A stretch of 64,000 nucleotides of DNA from Kitasatospora sp. NBC_00458 (GTDB lineage: Bacteria > Actinomycetota > Actinomycetes > Streptomycetales > Streptomycetaceae), in the NCBI RefSeq assembly GCF_036013975.1, contig NZ_CP107904.1, forward strand, positions 7,907,001-7,971,000, given 5' to 3'. Positions 9,786 to 18,053 of this stretch are shown piece after piece. How positions within the stretch are numbered: the stretch's first letter is position 1; every line of letters starts with the position of its first letter. Below the pieces are notes generated by a model, which was not told the DNA's origin, did no database searches, and saw only the letters and a program-made list of their open reading frames with translations. The translations under genes were made by a program, and so were the position numbers.

Positions 9786-11258
9786 TCAGTGCTCGCCCTC
9801 GGGGCGGGCCCGGCGGGGCAGCAGGAAGGCGACCAGGAAGGCGAGGGCCAGCAGCCCCGCGGCGAGCCCGTACGTCCGTCCGGCCGCGTGCTGGAAGCCG
9901 TCGCCGCCGGCCCAGCCGAAGAACGCGGTGCCGAGCAGGGCGACGCCCACCGAGCCGCCGAGCTGCTGCTGGGCGTTGAGGACGCCGGAGGCCGAGCCGG
10001 TCTCCGCCTCCTCCACGCCGGCCAGCGCGATGTCGAAGAACGGCGCCATGATCAGGCCCAGTCCGAGGCCGGTGACGGCCAGCGCGGGGAGCAGGTCCCA
10101 GCTGGTGAGGCCGGCGGCCCAGTGCTCGACCGAGAACCAGAGGCCGAGCGCGCCGGCGGCGGCGACGACCATGCCGCCGTGCAGCACCCGCCGGCCGTGG
10201 CGCGGGGCGAGGAGGGCGCCGGAGAGGACGGCCCCGGCGACCACGCCGAGCGAGAGCGGGATCATCGAGAGCCCGGCGTGCAGCGGGGTCCAGCCGAGGC
10301 CGAGCTGCAGGTGGAGGGTGAAGACCAGCAGCAGCCCGGAGAGTGCGGCGAAGAACACCAGGCCGGTGGCGAGGGCCGAGACGAAGGCCCGCTTGCCGAA
10401 CAGCGAGGGCTCGATCAGCGGGGTCCCGCCGCGCCGCAGGACCCGGCGCTGGTGGACGGCGAAGAGCCGGAGCACCGGCAGGGAGGCGGCCATCGCCACG
10501 AAGGTCCAGAGCGGCCAGTCCAGCTCGCGCCCCTGGACCAGCGGGAAGACCAGCAGCAGCACGGCGAGGCTGAGCAGCAGCACGCCCACCGGGTCGAGCC
10601 GGCCGGCGCCGGTGGTGCGGGTGACGCGGTCGGCGGGCAGGATCCGGCCGGCCAGGAGGACGGTCAGCAGGCCGAGCGGCAGGTTGATCAGGAAGACGGT
10701 CCGCCAGCCGAGCCCGAACCAGTCGGCCTCGGTGAGGTAGCCGCCGAGGGTGGGCCCGAGGACGGACGAGAGCCCGAGGACGGGGCCGAACAGGCCGAAC
10801 GCGGCGCCCATCTCCTTGGGCGGGAACATCGACTTGATCAGTCCGAGGCCCTGCGGGATGAGCAGCGCGGCGAACAGGCCCTGGACGCTCCGGGCGGCGA
10901 TCAGGGTGCCGGCACCGGGCGCGGCCGCGCAGAGCGCCGAGGCGAGGGTGAAGCCGGCCGCGCCGAGGGTGAAGAGGCGCTTGCGCCCGAAGAAGTCGCC
11001 GAGCCGCGCCCCGGTGATCAGCAGTACGGCGAAGGCGAGCGTGTAGGAGGCGGAGATCCACTGGATCTGGGCGTCGCTGCCGCCGAGGTCCTGGCGGATG
11101 GCGGGTGAGGCGACGCCGACGATCGTGGTGTCGAGGAGGTCCATCACCTCGGCGCCGAGGACGACGGCGAGTCCGGCCCAGCGCAGCCGGTAGCCGGCCG
11201 GCCGGTCCACGGCGGACGCCGGGGGCGCGGGCTCGGGGGGAGCGATCTGGTTGGTCAT
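9786..11258 (-). CDS. MFS drug efflux transporter (DHA2, 14-TM type)
   Basis: A 490-residue protein with about 14 hydrophobic segments, typical of the DHA2/EmrB-QacA family of proton-driven multidrug exporters. Motif D1-like LDTTIVGVASPAI lies in TM1, the loop motif GARLGDFFGRKRLF follows TM2, and motif C-like GPVLGLSSVLGPTLGG lies in TM5. The ATG at 11258 follows a GGAGAGC ribosome site; a longer frame upstream would run through the divergent operator and is rejected. It is divergently transcribed from a TetR gene across a dyad-rich 142-bp gap, the standard arrangement for a ligand-inducible efflux pump. The substrates are unknown. Confidence 0.9.
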   Translation of the reverse strand: MTNQIAPPEPAPPASAVDRPAGYRLRWAGLAVVLGAEVMDLLDTTIVGVASPAIRQDLGGSDAQIQWISASYTLAFAVLLITGARLGDFFGRKRLFTLGAAGFTLASALCAAAPGAGTLIAARSVQGLFAALLIPQGLGLIKSMFPPKEMGAAFGLFGPVLGLSSVLGPTLGGYLTEADWFGLGWRTVFLINLPLGLLTVLLAGRILPADRVTRTTGAGRLDPVGVLLLSLAVLLLVFPLVQGRELDWPLWTFVAMAASLPVLRLFAVHQRRVLRRGGTPLIEPSLFGKRAFVSALATGLVFFAALSGLLLVFTLHLQLGLGWTPLHAGLSMIPLSLGVVAGAVLSGALLAPRHGRRVLHGGMVVAAAGALGLWFSVEHWAAGLTSWDLLPALAVTGLGLGLIMAPFFDIALAGVEEAETGSASGVLNAQQQLGGSVGVALLGTAFFGWAGGDGFQHAAGRTYGLAAGLLALAFLVAFLLPRRARPEGEH

Positions 11259-11286
11259 GGGTGTGCTCTCCGGATTCGGGGCGTTG

Positions 11287-11355
11287 ACGAACGTCGTTCG
11301 TCTCAACGAACACTGTTTTTCAGAACGAACAGTGTTCTCCCATGGAACGGTGTTC
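11287..11355. promoter_or_regulatory. TetR operator region between divergent MFS and TetR genes
   Basis: Three dyads sit in the divergent gap: ACGAACG-T-CGTTCGT at 11287-11301; GAACACTGTT and its complement AACAGTGTTC at 11308-11317 and 11328-11337; and GAAC-GGT-GTTC at 11345-11355. They share GAAC/GTTC half-sites, as expected for one TetR-family protein repressing both genes. Confidence 0.7.
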
Positions 11356-11400
11356 GTGTCAAGTACTCTGAGAACCGTCACCGACCACGAAGGAGCCCCC

Positions 11401-12138
11401 ATGACCAGTGCCGCCCCGCGTTCCGGCTGGTCCGAGCACTGGCAGGAGAAGGAGAAGGCCGCGCCGAAGAGGCAGCCGCTGAGCCGGGAGCGGATCGTCG
11501 AGGCCGCGCTGCGGATCGTCGACGGCGAGGGCATGGACGCGCTCAGCATGCGCCGGGTCGGCCAGGAGCTCGGCACCGGCGCCGCGAGCCTGTACGCCCA
11601 CGTGGGCGGCAAGGAGGAACTGGTCGAACTCGTCCTCGACCTCGCCTACGCCGAGATCGAGCTGGAACGGCCCGATCCGGCCGAGTGGCAGGAGCAGCTG
11701 AAGCGACTGCTGCGCCGCTCCCGCCAGGTGCTGCTCTCCCACCGCGACCTGGCCAAGGCGGCCGTCGTCGCCAACGTCCCGGTGACCCCGCACGCGATGG
11801 ACATCGCCGAGGCCATGCTGGGCATGCTGCGCGCCGGCGGCCTCGACGAGCAGACCGCCGCCTACGGGGTCGACCTGCTCGGGCTCTACACCACCGCGAC
11901 CGCCTTCGAGGCGTCCACCCGCGGCGGCGGGAACAGCGAGGAGTTCACCGAGCAGATCCGGCGCTACTTCGACACGATCCCGGCCGAGCGCTACCCGATG
12001 ATCACCTCGATGGCGGTCGCGCTCACCCGCAACGTGGGGGACGAGCGGTTCGAGTTCGGACTGGACATCCTGGTCGCCGGGCTGGCCCGGGAGCCGCGCG
12101 CGACCGGATCGACCGGGGCGGCCGGATCGACCGGCTGA
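11401..12138 (+). CDS. TetR/AcrR-family regulator of the adjacent efflux pump
   Basis: A 245-residue protein. The HTH lies near residues 30-75 (RERIVEAALRIVDGEGMDAL then SMRRVGQELGTGAASLYAHV), and a TetR_C-type ligand-binding domain with an all-helical pattern fills residues 85-230. It starts with ATG at 11401 after GAAGGAG. The C-terminus ends in a low-complexity ATGSTGAAGSTG tail. The divergent MFS exporter and shared dyads argue that it represses both and is released by a pump substrate. The inducer is not known. Confidence 0.9.
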   Translation: MTSAAPRSGWSEHWQEKEKAAPKRQPLSRERIVEAALRIVDGEGMDALSMRRVGQELGTGAASLYAHVGGKEELVELVLDLAYAEIELERPDPAEWQEQLKRLLRRSRQVLLSHRDLAKAAVVANVPVTPHAMDIAEAMLGMLRAGGLDEQTAAYGVDLLGLYTTATAFEASTRGGGNSEEFTEQIRRYFDTIPAERYPMITSMAVALTRNVGDERFEFGLDILVAGLAREPRATGSTGAAGSTG

Positions 12139-12158
12139 ACCCCGGCACCGGAAACGAC

Positions 12159-12185
12159 GGAACCCCCGCCGGGGGCGGGGGTTCC
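12159..12185. terminator. Hairpin terminator after the TetR gene and the CtaG-like gene
   Basis: An 11-bp stem (12159-12169 with 12175-12185) with a 5-nt loop lies between the convergent TetR and CtaG-like genes. Confidence 0.75.
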
Positions 12186-12208
12186 GGAGCGGGGCGCGCG
12201 GGCCGTGC

Positions 12209-13204
12209 TCAGCCGGCGTCGGCCGCCGGTGCGGGGCGCTGGCTGCGCTTGTCCAGCGAGGCCAGGTACGCGTTGTACGCCGCCAGCTCGGCGTCGCCGC
12301 TGCGGTCCTCGGCGCGGTCCCGGCGGCGGGAGAGCCGCTGCTCGGAGCTCATCCACTGGTAGACCAGGGCGATCAGCACGATGGCGGTCGGGATCTCGCC
12401 GAACGCCCAGGTGATGCCGCCGGCCAGCTTCTGGTCGGCCAGCAGGTCCGTTCCGGGCGGCGCGCCCTCGGCGGTGAAGGTCTTCACCAGCGGCTGGCCG
12501 GCCATCATCACCGCCACGCCGAAGAAGGCGTGGAACGGCATGCCCATGAACAGCTCGATGATCCGCATCACGTGGCCCGACCGGTTCGGGCCCGGGTCCA
12601 CGCCCATGATCGGCCAGAAGAAGGCGAGTCCGGTCGCCAGGAAGTGCACCATCATGAAGATGTGCCCGAGCCGGTACTCCATGAGGAAGTCGAACAGCGG
12701 GGTGAAGTAGACCCCGTACAGGCTCGCGATGAACAGCGGGATGGTGAACGCCGGGTGCGAGACCACCTTCACGTAGGTGCTGTGCAGCAGTGCCACCAGC
12801 AGCTCGCGCGGCCCGCGCGGGCGGCCCTTCCCGGCCGGCCGCAGCGCGCGCAGGGCCAGCGTGATCGGCGCCCCGAGCAGCAGCAGGATCGGCGAGAGCA
12901 TGGAGAGCACCATGTGCTGCATCATGTGCGCGCTGAACAGGACCATGCCGTAGTCGTTCAGCCCGGTGCAGGTGACCAGGATCACCGACCCGGTGCCCAG
13001 GACCCAGGCCGCGGTGCGCCCGACCGGCCAGCGGTCACCGCGCCGGTTCAGCCGGACCACACCGGTGACGTACAGCGCCAGCGCCGCCAGGCTGCCGATC
13101 AGGAACACCCAGTCGGGGGACCAGGTCAGCACGTTGGAGAGCGAGAAGGGCCCGAGTTCGGTCATCCCGCCGTGGTGGTGCATTCCTGACATTCCGTCGC
13201 CCAT
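12209..13204 (-). CDS. CtaG/caa3-type cytochrome c oxidase assembly protein
   Basis: A 331-residue integral membrane protein of the Bacillus CtaG (caa3_CtaG) family, needed in other bacteria for copper delivery to and assembly of haem-copper oxidase. The N-terminus is His/Met-rich (MGDGMSGMHHHGGM), followed by about seven hydrophobic helices. Helix residues typical of the family include SAHMMQHMVLSMLSPILLLL and MMVHFLATGLAFFWP. The charged C-terminal tail is cytoplasmic. It lies just before cydC on the same strand but is separated by 265 bp, so it is probably its own unit. Its neighbourhood with cydABDC groups respiratory oxidase functions. Confidence 0.85.
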   Translation of the reverse strand: MGDGMSGMHHHGGMTELGPFSLSNVLTWSPDWVFLIGSLAALALYVTGVVRLNRRGDRWPVGRTAAWVLGTGSVILVTCTGLNDYGMVLFSAHMMQHMVLSMLSPILLLLGAPITLALRALRPAGKGRPRGPRELLVALLHSTYVKVVSHPAFTIPLFIASLYGVYFTPLFDFLMEYRLGHIFMMVHFLATGLAFFWPIMGVDPGPNRSGHVMRIIELFMGMPFHAFFGVAVMMAGQPLVKTFTAEGAPPGTDLLADQKLAGGITWAFGEIPTAIVLIALVYQWMSSEQRLSRRRDRAEDRSGDAELAAYNAYLASLDKRSQRPAPAADAG

Positions 13205-13469
13205 CGGCGGGTCCTGCTTTCCATCCTCGCGGCCCCTGGATGGGTCCGGTTCGCCCGTTTTGCTTCGCCGTACAGCCTAGGCGGGCCTTACTCCGGATCG
13301 TCCGGCGCCCCCCGTGCGAGCGCCCGGCGTCCCCCGTGCGGGCGGCTCGGCCGCGCAGGGCGCGGGTGTTCCCCGGTGGCCGTGACCCGGTGGGCCCGCC
13401 GGGCGGGCGCGGCGGCCCCTGCGTGGCCGCCGCGTGGCCCCCGCCCGCCCGCCGGCGGGCGGGGGCGGC

Positions 13470-15164
13470 TCAGCGGGTGGTGACCAGGCGGCCGGCGGTG
13501 AGGGTGAGGACGGCGTCCGCGGCGTCGAGGGCGGCGTGGTCGTGGGTGATCAGGAGGGTGGTGCGGCCGCGGGTGGCGTCGAGGACGTCGGCCAGGACGG
13601 CGGCGGCGGTGTCCGGGTCGAGGCCCTCGGTGGGTTCGTCCAGGACGAGCACCGGCGGGTCGGCGAGCAGGGCGCGGGCCAGCAGCAGGCGTTGGCGCTG
13701 GCCGCCGGACACGGTGGCGCCGTCCCCGCCGAGCACGGTCTCCCAGCCGTCGGGGAGGGACTCGATCCAGTCGAGCAGCCGGGCCCGGCGGGCGGCCTCG
13801 CGCAGGGCGTCGTCGTCGGCGTCGGGGCGGGCCAGGCGCAGGTTGGCCCGGACCGTGGTGTGGAAGAGGTGGGCGTCCTGGGTGACGCCGGTGATCACGC
13901 GGCGGACGTCGGCGCCCGCGCAGTCGCGCAGTTCGCGTCCGCCGACCCGGATGCTGCCGCCCTCGTAGGGGACGAACCGCATCAGTGCCGCGACCAGCGT
14001 GGACTTGCCGGAGCCGCTGGCGCCGAGCAGCGCGACCCGGTGGCCGGCCGGCAGTCGCAGGCTGACGCCGTCGAGGGCGGCCGGGCGGTCGGGGCGGTGG
14101 CGCACCCGCAGGTCGGTGATCTCGACGCCGAGCGGTCCGTCGGCGGGCAGCGGGACCGGGTCGGCCGGGTCCGCGACCGGGGCCGGGGCGTCCATGAGGT
14201 CGGCGAGCCGGCGGGCCCGGGCCCGGACGTCGGCGAGCCGGCGGGCGGCGGCGGGCAGGGCGGCCAGGGCGTCGAAGGAGACCAGGGCGAGCACCGCGAG
14301 CACGGTCAGCTGCACGGCGGGCAGCCGGCCCTCGGCGTGGGCGCGCAGGCCGAGCCGGATGACGCCGACCGTGGCCGCGGCCTGGAACAGCAGGACGGCG
14401 GCGGAGGCGAGCGAGGTGGTCAGCGCCCGGCGGCGCTCCAGGGCGGCGATCCCGGCGGTGGCCGCGCCCGCCCTCGCGTGGGCGCGGCCGCGGGCGCCGT
14501 ACGCGGCGAGGTCCGCGGCTCCCTCGGTCAGGTCGACGGTGAGCGCGGCGAGTTCGGCACGCGCCGCCTGCTCGGCGCGACCGGCCCGGCGGGACAGCGC
14601 GAGCACCAGGGCGGGCACCAGCAGGCCCGCCACGGCGATCAGCGCCCCGAGCAGCAGTCCGGCCGGGGGGAGCAGGGCGAGGGCGGTGCCGGTGGCGGCG
14701 AGTGCGACCAGGCCGGCGGCGGTGGCCGGGAGCAGGACGCGAAGCAGCAGGTCCTGGGCGGCGTCGACGTCGTCGACCAGGCGGGTCAGCAGGTCGCCGC
14801 TGCGGAACGCCGGGGTGCCGGCCGGGGCGAGCGGGACGAGCGCCTCGTACACCCGGGCGCGGAAGTCGGCGACGGCGCGCAGCGCACCGTCGTGGCCGAG
14901 CAGGCGGTCGGCGTAGCGCAGGGTGCCGCGGCCCAGGGCGAGGGCGCGGACGGCGACGACGGCTAGGGCGACGGCGGAGACCGGCGGCTGTTCGGCGGCG
15001 CGGGTGATCAGCCAGGCGGCGGTGGCCGTCAGGGCGGCGCCGCTGAGTTCGCTGCCGGCGGCGGCGAGGGCGGCGGGCAGCAGCCGGCGCCAGTGCGGGA
15101 GCAGGTGGCGCAGCAGCCGGGCGGTGGGGTGGGAGGTGGTGGCGGGGCGGGTCGGGCGGTTCAT
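13470..15164 (-). CDS. cydC: Thiol reductant ABC exporter subunit CydC
   Basis: A 564-residue ABC half-transporter with an N-terminal six-helix membrane domain (about 1-310) and a C-terminal ATPase domain. Walker A is LLGASGSGKSTLVAAL, the signature is TVSGGQRQRLLLARALL and Walker B is PVLVLDEPTEGLD. With CydD it exports glutathione or cysteine in E. coli and is needed for assembly of cytochrome bd; actinobacteria use other thiols, so the cargo here is unproven. The start overlaps the cydD stop (ATGA at 15161-15164), which sets the start and couples translation. It is the last gene of the cydABDC run. Confidence 0.93.
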   Translation of the reverse strand: MNRPTRPATTSHPTARLLRHLLPHWRRLLPAALAAAGSELSGAALTATAAWLITRAAEQPPVSAVALAVVAVRALALGRGTLRYADRLLGHDGALRAVADFRARVYEALVPLAPAGTPAFRSGDLLTRLVDDVDAAQDLLLRVLLPATAAGLVALAATGTALALLPPAGLLLGALIAVAGLLVPALVLALSRRAGRAEQAARAELAALTVDLTEGAADLAAYGARGRAHARAGAATAGIAALERRRALTTSLASAAVLLFQAAATVGVIRLGLRAHAEGRLPAVQLTVLAVLALVSFDALAALPAAARRLADVRARARRLADLMDAPAPVADPADPVPLPADGPLGVEITDLRVRHRPDRPAALDGVSLRLPAGHRVALLGASGSGKSTLVAALMRFVPYEGGSIRVGGRELRDCAGADVRRVITGVTQDAHLFHTTVRANLRLARPDADDDALREAARRARLLDWIESLPDGWETVLGGDGATVSGGQRQRLLLARALLADPPVLVLDEPTEGLDPDTAAAVLADVLDATRGRTTLLITHDHAALDAADAVLTLTAGRLVTTR

Positions 15165-16861
15165 GAGCGGACCAGCCCGTCGTCGGCGGTGAGGACGCCC
15201 GCCCGGACGGTGACGATCCGGTCGGCGTGCGGCAGGAGGCCCGTCCGGTGGGCGACCACGATCGCGGTGCGCCCGCGCATGAGCTCGGCGGTGGCCCGGG
15301 TGACGGCGGCATCGCTCTCCGGGTCGAGGTGGGCGGTCGGCTCGTCGAGCAGCAGCACCGGGGCGTCCTTGAGGAACGCGCGGGCCAGGGCGATCCGTTG
15401 GCGCTGTCCGGCGGACAGCCCGGCGCCGTGCTCGCCGAGCGGGGTGTCGTACCCCCGGGGGAGCGCCTCGACGAAGCCGTCGGCGCAGGCGGCCCGGGCG
15501 GCCGTCCGGACCTCGGCGTCACTCGCGTCGGGGCGGCCGAGGCGGATGTTGTCGGCGACGGTCGTGGCGAACAGGTGCGGGCGCTGCGGTACCCAGGCCA
15601 CCTGGGCGAGCCAGGCCTCCGGGTCGAGCACGGCGAGGTCGGTGCCGTCGACCAGGACCCGGCCCGTGTCGGGGGCGGTGAAGCCGAGGAGCAGCGCGAG
15701 CAGGGTGGACTTCCCGGCGCCGCTCGGGCCGACCAGGGCGAGGTGCTCGCCGGGCCGGACGGTGAGCGAGACGGTGTCCAGGGCGGGCGCGGCGCGGCCG
15801 GGGTGGTGCACGGTGACCCCGTCGAGCCGCAGCCGCGCGGTGCGGGCGTCGGGGGCGGGGGCGGGCACGGGGGCGGGGGCGGGCACGCTCCGGACGGGCC
15901 GCACGGCGGGCGACTCCTCCTCGTCGAGGAGGGCGAAGACCCGCTCGGCCACCGCGATGCCCTCGGCGCTGTCGTGGAAGGCCGCGCCCGCCGCGCGCAG
16001 TGGCAGATAGGCCTCGGGGGCGAGGAAGAGCACGACCAGGCCGGTGCGCAGGTCGAGTTCGCCGCCCAGCAGCCGCAGGCCGACCGGGACGGCCACCAGC
16101 GCCACCGACAGGGCGGCGACGGTCTCCAGCACGAGGGAGGAGAGGAACGCCACCCGCAGGGTCCGCATGGTGGCCCGGCGGTGGGCGTCGGCCATCTCCC
16201 GCACCACCGCGCCCTGGTGGTGCTCGCGGCCGAACGCGCGCAGCGTCGGCAGCCCGGCGAGCACGTCGAGGAAGTGGCCGCCGAGCCGGGCGAGCAGCCG
16301 CCACTGCCGGGCGGTGCGCCGGGCGGTGTGCGTCCCGACGAGCGCGCCGAACACCGGGATCAGCGGGAGCGTGATCACGATGATCAGCGCCGAACTCCAG
16401 TCGGTCCACCACAGCCACGCCACGACCACCGGCGGGACGGCGGCGGTGGCGGCCATGGTGGGCAGGTAGCCGGTGAGGTACGGGTCCAGGGCGTCCAGGC
16501 CGCGGGTGAACAGGACGGCCGTCTCGCCGTGCCGGCGGGCGGCCAGGCGCCGGGGGCCGGTGTGCCGCAGGTGTTCGGCGAGGCGGTCGCGCAGCACGCG
16601 CTTGACCTCGGCGGCGGTGCGCTGGGCGAGGGTGCCGCGGGCCCAGGCCGACAGGGCGCGCAGGGCGAGGACGGCGCCGAGGGCGGCGAGGGCGCCGGTC
16701 TGCGGGCGGTGTCCGGCGAACCCGTCCGCGAGCAGGCCGGCCAGCAGGACGGCCTGGCCGATGAGGAACCCGGCGTCCAGCAGGGCCAGCCCGGTGGAGG
16801 TGGTCACGTGGTGGCGCAGTGCCGGGAGGTCTCGCCGCAGACGGCGTTCGGCCGGTTTCAT
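15161..16861 (-). CDS. cydD: Thiol reductant ABC exporter subunit CydD
   Basis: A 566-residue half-transporter: a membrane domain (about residues 1-320) followed by an ATPase domain. Walker A is ALVGPSGAGKSTLLALL, the signature is GLSAGQRQRIALARAFL and Walker B is APVLLLDEPTAHLD. The linker around residue 320 contains a Pro/Ala/Val run (VPAPAPVPAPAP). It pairs with CydC, with which it shares a 4-nt overlap. It follows cydB after 31 bp, consistent with one cydA-cydB-cydD-cydC transcript. The role is by family: exporting reductant to the outer face for cytochrome bd maturation. Confidence 0.93.
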   Translation of the reverse strand: MKPAERRLRRDLPALRHHVTTSTGLALLDAGFLIGQAVLLAGLLADGFAGHRPQTGALAALGAVLALRALSAWARGTLAQRTAAEVKRVLRDRLAEHLRHTGPRRLAARRHGETAVLFTRGLDALDPYLTGYLPTMAATAAVPPVVVAWLWWTDWSSALIIVITLPLIPVFGALVGTHTARRTARQWRLLARLGGHFLDVLAGLPTLRAFGREHHQGAVVREMADAHRRATMRTLRVAFLSSLVLETVAALSVALVAVPVGLRLLGGELDLRTGLVVLFLAPEAYLPLRAAGAAFHDSAEGIAVAERVFALLDEEESPAVRPVRSVPAPAPVPAPAPDARTARLRLDGVTVHHPGRAAPALDTVSLTVRPGEHLALVGPSGAGKSTLLALLLGFTAPDTGRVLVDGTDLAVLDPEAWLAQVAWVPQRPHLFATTVADNIRLGRPDASDAEVRTAARAACADGFVEALPRGYDTPLGEHGAGLSAGQRQRIALARAFLKDAPVLLLDEPTAHLDPESDAAVTRATAELMRGRTAIVVAHRTGLLPHADRIVTVRAGVLTADDGLVRS

Positions 16862-16892
16862 CCGCTGGTCCCTTTCAGCCGGTGGCGGTCGC

Positions 16893-17993
16893 TCAGAAGT
16901 AGTCGGGGTGGCGCTGCCCGGTCCGGCCGCGGAACACCCACCAGCTCCAGGCCTGGTAGGCGAGGATCACCGGGACGACCAGCACACCGAACCCGGTCAG
17001 CAGCTTCAGCGTGGCCCCGTCGGCGACGGCGTCGTCGACGGTGATCCCCGCCCCGGAGGACGCGGTCAACAGGTACGGGTACTGGCCGGCGCCGATCAGC
17101 AGGACCGGCAGCGCGGTCGCGGCGCAGGTGGCGGTGAACGCGAGGGCGTCGTGCCCCCGGACCAGGCACCACCAGCCGGCCGCGCCGGCGGTCACGACGA
17201 GGGCGAACAGGACGGACGAGGTGCCCGTCCTGGTCATCGAGGCCCCCGCTCCGAACAGCGAGAGCACCAGCGCCAGGGCTCCCGGGAGCCCGGCCGCGGC
17301 GATCAGGGCGGCGCCCACCCGCCGTGCGGTGGCGGCGAGTCGGGGTTCCGAGCGCAGTGCGACGAAGGCCGCGCCGTGCCCGGCGAAGAGCAGGGCGGTG
17401 GCGGCCCCGCAGGTCAGCACGAACGGGGCGAACACCTCGCCGGGGCCGACGTGGAAGGAGCCGTCCGCCCGGCGCGGCACGCCGTGCAGCAGCAGCCCGA
17501 CCACGATGCCCCAGCAGACCGCGGGCAGCGCGCCGCCGAGCACCACCAGGGCGTTCCAGCGGCGGACGGCCCGGGGGGTGCGGGAGCGTCCGCGCAGCTG
17601 GATCGCGGCGTTGCCGAGCACCAGGCCGACCAGGATCGCCACGATCAGCGGGTACAGGCCGGACAGCAGGCTGCCCTCCAGGTGCGGGAAGGCACCGAAC
17701 ATCACGCCGGCGAAGGCGACCAGCCAGACCTCGTTGCCGAGGAAGAACGGGGCGATCGCGTCGAGCGCGGCGTTCCGCGCCGGCGGGCCGTCCGGGGCGG
17801 GGCCGCTCGGAGCGGGGGCGTCCGGGGCGGGGCCGCTCGAAGCGGGGCCGTCCGGGGCGGGGCTGCTCGGGGCAGGGCGCGGAGCGCCGAGGAACGGGGA
17901 CAGCATCTGGACGCCGTAGTCGTAGCCGCCGAGCACGAAGTAGCCGGCGAGCAGCAGGCCGAGGAGGGCCAGCCAGAGGGTCTCCAGGCTCAT
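16893..17993 (-). CDS. cydB: Cytochrome bd oxidase subunit II with a Pro/Ala-rich insertion
   Basis: A 366-residue subunit II of the cytochrome bd quinol oxidase (O2 to water, quinol electrons). The family start SLETLWLALLGLLLAGYFVL plus GGYDYGVQML is followed by FFLGNEVWLVAFAGVMFGAFP, the usual second and third segments. Between them (residues ~37-72) is an insertion of about 30 residues made of PAPDGP/ASSGPAPDAP-type repeats; the usual family loop here is short. ATG 17993 is preferred over a TTG 9 nt upstream because GGAAGG precedes it at good spacing. It follows cydA after 60 bp in one operon. Confidence 0.93.
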   Translation of the reverse strand: MSLETLWLALLGLLLAGYFVLGGYDYGVQMLSPFLGAPRPAPSSPAPDGPASSGPAPDAPAPSGPAPDGPPARNAALDAIAPFFLGNEVWLVAFAGVMFGAFPHLEGSLLSGLYPLIVAILVGLVLGNAAIQLRGRSRTPRAVRRWNALVVLGGALPAVCWGIVVGLLLHGVPRRADGSFHVGPGEVFAPFVLTCGAATALLFAGHGAAFVALRSEPRLAATARRVGAALIAAAGLPGALALVLSLFGAGASMTRTGTSSVLFALVVTAGAAGWWCLVRGHDALAFTATCAATALPVLLIGAGQYPYLLTASSGAGITVDDAVADGATLKLLTGFGVLVVPVILAYQAWSWWVFRGRTGQRHPDYF

Positions 17994-18053
17994 GTATCCC
18001 AACCTTCCGTCATGTGAGGGGAGTTCATTGCGGCGCCGGGGCCGGGGCCCGGC

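Noticed and set aside
13205..13469. A gene between the CtaG-like gene and cydC
   Set aside because: Only shadow frames are present, with no ribosome site or family similarity.
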